A DNA stretch of 64,000 bases from Allodiplogaster sudhausi (taxonomy: Eukaryota > Nematoda > Chromadorea > Rhabditida > Diplogasteridae). This document shows, in pieces, positions 56,162-64,000 of the stretch. The stretch's first letter is position 1, and each line of letters begins with the position of its first letter. Below the pieces are notes generated by a model. That model was given only the letters and a program-made list of their open reading frames with translations. It was not told where the DNA came from and searched no databases. The position numbers were made by a program, and so were the translations under genes. The stretch covers positions 169,501 through 233,500 of the forward strand of contig CALZFC010000032.1 in NCBI GenBank assembly GCA_945643635.1, given 5' to 3'.

Positions 56162-58646
56162 TTGGATTCATTCTTGTAGGTAGCTGGAGTAGTCGAGAAG
56201 CTCAACTCTGGTGTGTTAACGGAAAGGGAAGCTTCATTGGGCATTTTGTATTACTGTCCATTCTAGGCCTCGGTGTACTCTTCAATGCGCTGCTGTTTTG
56301 GTGCGCTTATCGTTGCTCATCGAAAGAGATTGGCACTTATAAGTATCTGCTGATGGCCTTTGCCGCAAGCGACACTTACGTCTCAATTCAACAGTTCTTA
56401 CTGTCGCCGGTTAGTCAAGCATGATTGTTCGAGAATTTTTTTTGCATAATTAGGTGTATTTTTTCTAATATTTTTTTTAATTCTTAGCTTTTAAAAACCT
56501 CTTTTTCTTCTATTATATTTCAATACCTTTAGCACGTTGTCCTGACCGTGAACACCATCTCAATGTCTTCGGTGCAAATTTCCTTCTTTGATCGTCCGCC
56601 ATTTCAAAGCGAACGCGTTGTTTCTATCTTTATTTCTAATTTCTTGCGAGTGGAACATTTTAAATCTACTAAATTAGTTTGACTTTATGTATTTAAATAA
56701 GCAATAAAAAAAATACAATTCTCATTCAGGCTCTGATAAACTTCTGGGCGGCGTCTTTTTCGCAAGCGTTTGTCTTACTCTCCTATCACTTCATCTTTCG
56801 CGCCATTGCTATTTCTAAGTTCGTGCAAAGTATCTTTGTTAATGACTGAATTTTTTTCTCCAATAGAAACATTTCACTTTTCTCGGAAGAGCTCTTTAAG
56901 AGCTATTTTTTTTATTTTTAAGCGAATTCGGCGAACTATGTATCTCGAAGTGACTATTCTTTACGGTAACTATTTATACCGATGGTTCAGTCCGTCAATG
57001 CTGGCTGTCTTTGGAAGGCCTTGCTTCGTCGCCCTTCTCGTCTTCATCTTTTGGCTTCAAGTATTCGTGTGGTTCTGCTTCTGTGAATATGGCTACTATC
57101 CAACGGAGGATGGATATCAAGGTAGGCGCACAAATCAGAAAGTTGGGTGCAATTCCGCTGAAATATACGGTGCAATGCTTTAGAATTGGCTCACATCTAT
57201 CGTGAAAAGCATGACCTTGATGTCCGGCATATAAGCATTATGATTGGGCAGTACAAGGTGAGCACAATTTGAGAGAATTATTTGAGTTAGTTAATTATTC
57301 TAATAACTAATTACGATCGGTATCTAATCCAACTCCCTTCAGGAGAATGGCCACCTAAACATGGCACCCCTGATTGCCTGGTGCTACTTCTGCTTTGTCA
57401 TGGGCGCATGCATGCTCATGGTAATAGCCAGCACCGTCTGCATCGTTCGCCGTCTACGTTCTGGTGCTTTCAGCGAAAAGGCGAAACGAATGCAAGAGCA
57501 GCTATTCCTCGCGCTCTGCATTCAGGTGGTGCCTTGCTTGACTATTTATGTTTCTGACGAACACGTTCATCACAATGGTATAAAGTCGTCATAACAAAGG
57601 CTCAATACATTAAAGATATCCGTTGGTGAACAGGTGTATTATGCCACAATATCTCAGTGAAAGCAAGCGGACGAATTACATACACATATGTACCTACTAT
57701 GTGTATGTAATTCGTCAGCTCACTTAAAGGAGCACGAAGGCCAACGATAGGATATTTGTATTTTCTTGACCATTGTAGTCGCGTCTCTCTAAATTACATG
57801 CTCTCTCGCGATTAGGGAATTCAAGATTGAGTTTATGGCTCACTTAAAGGAGGACGATCACCGAAAAATTATGTGGTATTTCAAATTGGCGCAGCCCTTC
57901 GCACTCTCCTTCGCGAGTGCTATTTTCACGCAGAGGGTTCGTGCGACCAGCGAAATAGCACGTGAGAATGAGAGTGAGGAATCACAGGGCAGAAGCGGCA
58001 ATTCAAACCTGAATGTAAAAAATTTCGGTGATAGCCCTCCATTAAAGACTGCTTGTGTCTGCTGCAGACAGCTGTGCCTCTAATGTGCACATATGGCCCT
58101 TGTGGCCTGTCGATCTCGTTGCCCGTCTTTGGCATTGACTTCTCTGCGTATGGCGATCACGCCATCTGGATCGTCTCCTTCTTCCCGTTCGTCGATGCGC
58201 TCATTGTCATTTGTGTCGTCAAGCCGTACAGGCAGGAGTTGATCAGGATACTCAGGTTAGAAGGGCTTATACGTAGTTTGTTATAACATGATCGCGAGCG
58301 TTTCACGTGTACCATTTCTGCTCAAAGTGAGTTTGCGGAATGGAGGAGTCCACTGAATAATTAAAGTCTATTAATTCTCATTTGTTCAAAACTGAATTTT
58401 AAAAATTAAAAAAAAAAAACATTTTTGCATACTTGCTTCATTCTTAATCACCTTAGCCTCGGCCCTGGATTTCAACGGTAGTTCTTGGTCATTCTACATA
58501 CACCCGATTTGAGAATGTTCACTATGTCCATGGGTGAAACGAGCAGCACCAGCGGAAGTGCGGAGCAAGCCGTACGACAGGCAACGGTCACTTCTACCAC
58601 GGCAGCTGTCACTCTCGTTCGTGCATACTCAGTGAAAAGGCCTTAG
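56162..58646 (+). pseudogene. Str-family 7TM chemoreceptor E, three lesions
   Basis: Exons by homology with F: 56162-56210, 56267-56409, 56533-56610, 56730-56818, 56991-57121, 57184-57257, 57343-57525, 58068-58255 and 58514-58646. Exon 1 is exactly the family length of 49 nt, but its first codon is TTG where F has ATG, and codon 6 is TAG where F has AAG. The donor of exon 3 reads GAACGC where the family has GTACGC. All later exons keep frame and splice sites: TM4 ALLVFIFWLQVFVWFCFCEY, TM5 AWCYFCFVMGACMLMV, TM7 IVSFFPFVDALIVICVV, then KPYRQEL, and the Ser/Thr tail ETSSTSGSAEQ...TVTSTTAAV. I infer a young pseudogene. Rescue would need a separate upstream exon joined at TTGTAG and a cryptic donor. 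Confidence 0.8.
57844..58045. mobile_element. MITE family 1, copy 3, in intron 7 of receptor E
   Basis: 202 bp, the same length as copy 1. TTAAAGGAGGACGATCACCG on the left; TTTCGGTGATAGCCCTCC then ATTAA on the right. It ends 22 bp before the exon 8 acceptor. Confidence 0.8.
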
Positions 58647-59950
58647 ATCATTGTGAAAGCAGTGTTTGCGATAGTCTATGTGCACTTTTGATGTTAGACA
58701 ATATGTACATAAGTCGTCTATGTACATATGTAGCTCCTGTATTATTATGCAGGAAATAATCGTGAGCAGACAGAGCATAAGCAGATTTCTCCAGATATTA
58801 TTCACACACTTGTTTGTATTTTCTGCGGGAAATATTCGTCGAACCGAGGATATTCTTGTCCTGCAATCACATGGGCCAAGGATAAGGAATTTTCAAACAT
58901 CTCACAATGATACATACATTCTTTTCTTATTTCATTATCGGAATTATTGACAATGATCAGGCAGAAGGTTTATGAGACATCGAGAATGGATATGCATATT
59001 GCAAAAAGAATATAAGAGAAACAAAGATGCAGTCAATGATCCTAAACATTCACCATAATCCTCAAGGAAAGGCGCGACAGACGCGTGTAGTAGAATGTAG
59101 TGCTCCTTAAAGTTGCCAAATCACAAGTTTGAATTCGCGCCATTTTGCCTGACAAAAAGCATGTGCTTTTAGAGAGACGCGACAACAATGGTCAGGAAGG
59201 ATGAGTTTCGTGCTAATTGAAGTTCATTTGGCGATATTCCGCTTGCCAGGGAGTCGAAGATCACCTGAAAATCGGTATTTCCTTGAAGTTCCAAATAGAT
59301 TCAATGTGTTCAATGTGCAAACAAAACCCAATGGATTTACAAAAGCTGCTAAAAGGGTATTATTGAGATCTCATTAATCCTTTCACTTATTTCGCTTCTA
59401 TTCACATTAGAACAAGTGATGCCGAAGGAACGAATCACGAATGACACACATCTGAGGAGGATTTCTGCGGGAGCAAAAATCGTGAACAAGAGACTGGATT
59501 TTAGTCTAGGGAGAGATTAGTCTAGCAGCAGACGATATTAGGTAGAAATTGCTGAAAGAAATCATACTTGACTGTTGTTTCATAAATAGTGACATGGGAA
59601 AGGATAATCCTTCTTTTCAGCCTTCGTCTTTCAAAACAAGCGTACGAATGTATAAAGTGCGCCAGTAAGACATGCGAGACTTAGAAACATACCGAAAGTC
59701 TATAATTTCTTATATATTCAACTACATTTCTAGTGGCTTTCGTTTAACAGTTTTTGTTTCTCATAACTCATGTCTATACTATGTATGTATATGCACATTA
59801 ACATAAGGATTTGACTACAAATTATTACAAAAGTGCTTCGCCCACTTCAACATGCTCATTGTCGTACCTCAGACTCGTTTCAGTGCTGCTCTTATTCTGA
59901 CAACTCAATCATATTTTAGTAATAGTCGTGGCAAGGACGCAAGCACCCAA
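58647..59950. other. Region between receptors E and F
   Basis: No gene seen. The sequence at about 59070-59200 (GCGCGAC..., AGAGAGACGCGACAACAATG) resembles repeat sequence at about 57760-57810. Confidence 0.5.
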
Positions 59951-62138
59951 ATGGACGTTTTCTTGAAGGTCACTGTAGTCGTTGAGAAGCTAAATTTTGG
60001 TAAGTCTGCTCACTGACAATAAGTAGACAAAACTGCACCTTTACACTACTTTGAAAATTCTTTCTCTAGGCCTAGCCGTGATCTTCAACGGGCTTTTATT
60101 CTGGTGCGCCTATCGTTGTTCATCGAGAGAGATTGGTAGATATAAGTATTTTCTTATGGCCTTTGCCGCAAGCGACACTTATGTCTCACTGCAACAATTT
60201 GTACTTTCTCCGGTTCGCTTATCTACACTTTTTTTATCATTTAGTATTGAATGGCTTTTTCAATCCTATTGGGTATTTTTTCCATGTAGAAATAAATATA
60301 ATTAAATTCTTTTAGCACATTGTGCTCACCGCAAATATGATCTCAATGTCTTCAAATTGGCAACTCGACTTCTTCAATCGTCCGCCATTTCAAAGCGTAC
60401 GAAAGTATTTTGAGCCAGACAATTTGTTTCATCTTCTATTCATTCATCCATTCAGGTCCATTTGTGTGCAGATACATTTTTAATTAATCCAACCAGCTAT
60501 CACAGAATTCAGGCCCTCATTAGCTTCTGGGCAGCCGCGTTCTCGCAAGCATTTGTTCTTCTCTCGTATCATTTCATCTATCGCGCCATCGCAGTTTCTT
60601 GGTTCGAACACCTAATCGGAATAAGATTTCAAGGAGGGTGATCACATGATTTCAAAACCTTCGCACCATCATTCGCTCGTGCCATTTTCGGTGATCATCC
60701 TCCTTTAAAAGAGTTTCCTATGTAGTAGTTTAGCGATAGGTTTTTTTATACCTCGCGCTCTTCTTTGCCATAATATTGATGATTCAGCCCGTCACGACTG
60801 GCTGTCTTTGGAAAACCTTATTTCGTCGCCCTTCTCGTATTCATCTTTTGGCTTGAAGTATTCGTGTGGTTTTGCTTCTGTGAATATGGCTACTATCCTA
60901 CGGAGGCCGGATATCAAGGTAGGCGTCTTCGGTTTTGGGGACTAGAAACGCTGAAGCAGCAGCCTAGTTTAGAATTGACTCCAATCTATCGGGCAAAGCA
61001 CAACCTTGACGTGCGGCAGATTAGCATCATGATCGGACGGTACAAGGTCAGCCAGATACTATGCTTGGAAAAAAGGCATTCCTTTACTCATAATCCTAGA
61101 GAGCACACAGGCATTTGAAAGTGCGGAAACGCTAAGCAATCGTATATTGTCCGTTCTTTAGACACCTTCTTATTTAGGCGTGACTTCTTTCATCAGCGGG
61201 ACAAATGATTGTAGTCAAAACATTTCTTCAGGAGAACGGCCAGCTGAACAAGGCACCCCTGATCGCGTGGTGCTACTTCTGCTCAATCATGGCCACGTGC
61301 ATGGTGATCATGACAGTCTGCACAGTCTGCATCGTACGCCGTCTCCGTTCTGGCAATATTAGCCAGAAGGCGAGGCGTCTGCAGAAACAACTCTTCATTG
61401 CATTGTGCATACAGGTACAGACAGACGCGCGTATGATTTCAAGCGGTTCAATCAGTTGGTTTTTCTTATTGTTTCCAAAGACTCACGCTGATATTTTTTC
61501 CAAGAGTTCAATCCGCTGGGTTTTCTTTTGTTTCATCAATCAATGGTTTTTTTTTCTTTCCTACGGTCCTAACGGTCTGGTTTTTAGTTTCCAAGGTAAA
61601 ATCCGTAGGTTAATTTTTTTCTTTCCAAAGGCAATCAATTTATTTTCGTCTCCAGACAGCAGTGCCGCTCGTGTGCACATACGGGCCTTGTGGCTTGTCG
61701 ATCTCGTTGCCAGTCTTCGGCATCGACATCGCCGCATACGGCGATCACGCCATCTGGATCACCTCCTTCTTTCCATTCGTAGATGCCGTGATTGTCTTGT
61801 GCATCGTCAAGCCGTATCGACTAGAGCTGCTCAGGATTCTGAGGTACATACGGAAGAAGGAGAAGCTACGGTAGATGTTTAACGATGATTTGAGCAGAAA
61901 TTACTGGCTTTCTTATCGAGGACATTTGTAAACGGCTATTCCTTATTCTTAGCTGTTACCTGGTACCTTCTCTATTCCTCTGTATCTTTCCTAAACTCTT
62001 TCCACAATTAGATTCTGCTCGGAGGCAGTTAATGACGCGAGCAGCACGAGTGGCAGTAATGAGCCGGCAGCCGTACGGCAGACCGCAACAGTCACTTCAA
62101 CTTCAGCAGCTGTCAATCCTTTCAAGGCATCTGTCTGA
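59951..62138 (+). CDS. Str-family 7TM chemoreceptor F
   Basis: Nine exons: 59951-59999, 60070-60212, 60316-60396, 60513-60601, 60788-60918, 60973-61046, 61232-61414, 61656-61843 and 62012-62138; 354 aa. Every phase agrees and all introns are GT-AG. MDVFLKV start; TM1 LAVIFNGLLFWCAY, TM2 LMAFAASDTYVSLQQF, TM3 FWAAAFSQAFVLLSYHF, TM4 ALLVFIFWLEVFVWFCFCEY, TM5 AWCYFCSIMATCMVIM, TM6 VCTYGPCGLSISLPVF, TM7 ITSFFPFVDAVIVLCIV followed by KPYRLEL. The tail has SSTSGSNEPA and TVTSTSAAV. Exon 3 has one codon more than in A-E. It pairs with E as a tandem duplicate on the same strand and forms a subgroup apart from A-D. Frame 8 could also read through to ...RYIRKKEKLR-stop if intron 8 is retained. Confidence 0.92.
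60628..60708. mobile_element. MITE family 1, short copy 4, in intron 4 of receptor F
   Basis: About 81 bp: CAAGGAGGGTGATCAC on the left, TTTTCGGTGATCATCCTCC then TTTAA on the right. An internal deletion derivative; the left TTAA has become TTCA. Confidence 0.65.
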
Positions 62139-63509
62139 CAATGGAATGCAAACTGTGACAATGGAAAAATGGAAGGTTGCAAGTCATGAAAGAGAGTGAA
62201 ATGAGAGTATGGAGACTGCTGATTTTTTTAAATCTTTTTTTAATTGTTAAAGTTGAGTTTGGACTGTCGATAAACAAAGCTGAGGTGAGCAGACAAAGTC
62301 CGCTAATCACAATGTAAATTGACTCAATATTCCCATTTTGCAAATAACACTTCTTACGTTTGTTTTTAAAGGGCAATAAAGTGAAATGTCTGAAACGACA
62401 TCCTTAATCCATCCTCCTTCTAATGAATCTTTCGTATCGCTTGGTTCGCAGGAGACCCAACCGCCTGATGAAGACCAAACATCCCTAGGAGATTAGTATC
62501 ATGTGATAAACTACAGTATTTCCTGAATTGATGTTTCTTTCTTCATCTAATTCTTCATGACGCTGTTATCTGTAATATATCACTATACTCTACTCATGAC
62601 TTGTAATTCTCTGCCCGATGTCCGATACAGGCCTAATTGTAAAAGTAAAAAGCGCATAATTTCAGATAAGAGAACTATCAAATAAAATGAGTCGAATTGA
62701 TAAAATATCTGGTATTGAAAAAGGTTTTTAATTGACAACATGTTTGCCATGTGTACCTTTAATGACTTACGCCTCATTTAATTCAAACGAGTTCCTCCAG
62801 TTGCACTAAAAAACTTTAAAACTTTATTCGCGCTTATAGGGACAATGTGTTTTTGATGGAATACACGGGGATCTGTCACATGGAAGTGGGCGATCGATGG
62901 GCACCAGCGGGTTCGTCGAAGTGGCCGACGAAGATTAGGCAGTCCTTATAGCGGCCAGCCAAGCGGTTTCTCCGGGAGCAGCGCCGATTGATTGAATTGG
63001 GGATAATCGAGCGCGGGTTCCAGTTGCACTAAGAAGAAAGAGAACAAAACCGGCAAAAAATTGTGAATTCTTACTACTTGTGATTTCTTTACATCTGTTT
63101 ACCTCGGGCCGAAAGCCAACTAGACGGCGTTTATGATCCCTTTGATCCTCCAGAAAGCAGAATAAGAATGATTTATTAGACTTTGAAAAAAGCTATTATG
63201 GAATGCCTCTGCTCACAATCAGCTCCAACAAACATGACAGTAGAGTTGTGTGAGGGAGAACAAAAAGTTTACAAAATAAAAAAAAATTTCAATAAAAGTT
63301 TACACAATTCAAATGAACTTTATGAAAGTTTACACAATTCAAATGGTTTTCCTGTTTTTTTTTATATACTTTTTTTTATATACTTAATTTCAACTTTTTT
63401 TCTTATAATTTTAATCGTGGTACTTCTGTTGTATTGTGATCACCGTGTTACAATTTCGAGTCACTCAAAACAGTCCGGGTTTTCGCAGGTCACAGTTTTC
63501 TTCTGTTAC
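62139..63509. other. Region after receptor F
   Basis: Two GC-richer minus-strand stretches look like exons: about 63028-62876 (for example RYKDCLIFVGHFDEP) after a TTCTTAG acceptor, and about 63160-63104 (HKRRLVGFRPE) before GTAAAC. The reading frame is uncertain, because all three frames look protein-like. A 22-bp direct repeat (AGTTTACACAATTCAAATG) occurs at about 63298 and 63330. Confidence 0.35.
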
Positions 63510-63770
63510 GAGAACCAGTTTGAATGCGCTCGCTCATAAAGTTGCCTGTCGCTCGGTCGAGATAGCATGTGAAATAGGAGGGCGGCTCTGACCTACCGTC
63601 TCTACCCGCCAGTTTTCACGTTACTGTTGCTCAGAATGTAATGGAAGAAAATCGCTCATACTTTCTGTATACATTTTTCTATATGAACATGTTCATCTTG
63701 TACGCCAAGATGAACATGTTCATATAGAAAAAAAAGCTTAGCTTAATTATTCACCGTATACCTCCTTTAA
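63510..63770. mobile_element. MITE family 2, left-truncated copy with hairpin
   Basis: Matches 50260-50507. The right end TATACCTCCTTTAA is kept; the left end is absent. Inside is a near-perfect hairpin, TTTTCTATATGAACATGTTC then ATCTT (from 63675), with its complement at 63707-63732 and a 7-base loop. The full copy has only one arm of it. Confidence 0.75.
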
Positions 63771-64000
63771 GGAAGATCTTTTACTGTTTTTCAATCTCCC
63801 AACTCCATAAGAATAGATAATTTTTCTACCACTTGAACATTGCGGAAAAGCCGCAGATTAGTCACCACTTAAAAAAATCTACGCAACTTTTAATAAGAAC
63901 ACCTCGTTTCTTGCAACTCACTCTCATCCTTTCGTAGTTAGCACTAAAGTATTGGCTAGTAAACGCTTAAATCTATATCGATCTTTGCATTTAGCTTACT

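Overview
This is nuclear DNA from a nematode. The receptor genes are 7TM chemoreceptors of nematode-specific (Str and Srv/Srg-type) families. They are split by short introns with GT...TTTCAG-type borders, and other genes encode C-type lectin and ShKT-type secreted proteins. The dense, duplicated, transposon-rich layout suggests a free-living rhabditine or diplogastrid worm (Pristionchus-like); the species is inference. Almost every gene is multi-exon, so the coordinates given are gene spans, with exon coordinates in the evidence.

Layout. 1.3-2.1 kb: truncated Str receptor (A). 3.4-11.6 kb: four minus-strand copies (S1-S4) of a small secreted gene, with signal peptide, Cys-rich module and ShKT module; most of this stretch is a nearly identical 2.5-kb tandem array. 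10.9-21.4 kb: a large inverted duplication. Its left arm carries S4 and receptor B (minus, broken), its right arm receptor C (plus, intact) and S5 (plus), around a centre near 16.0 kb. 23.5-32.2 kb: a hAT-like MITE, a two-domain C-type lectin gene (minus), a foldback element, a decayed CK1/TTBK-type kinase, an unusual TIR element with minisatellite and coding capacity, and a second large foldback. 32.6-40.7 kb: S6 and S7 (plus), an orphan S-type exon and S8 (minus). 42.7-45.7 kb: intact Str receptor D. 48.7 kb: a hAT-like MITE with a perfect 8-bp target duplication. 51.8-54.0 kb: an intact, unrelated 7TM receptor (G, Srv/Srg-type). 56.2-58.6 kb: Str receptor E, a pseudogene with three separate lesions. 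60.0-62.1 kb: intact Str receptor F.

Common thread. This is a chemoreceptor cluster in which a receptor-plus-secreted-ShKT-gene unit has been duplicated in tandem and in inverted orientation. All eight S genes keep an open frame, the same four-exon structure and the same TATA-like block, about 190 bp upstream in six of them and about 220-235 bp in S4 and S6. This suggests they are all transcribed in the same way. Intact and broken receptor copies lie side by side (birth and death). At least five short inverted-repeat transposon families sit in introns and intergenic DNA.
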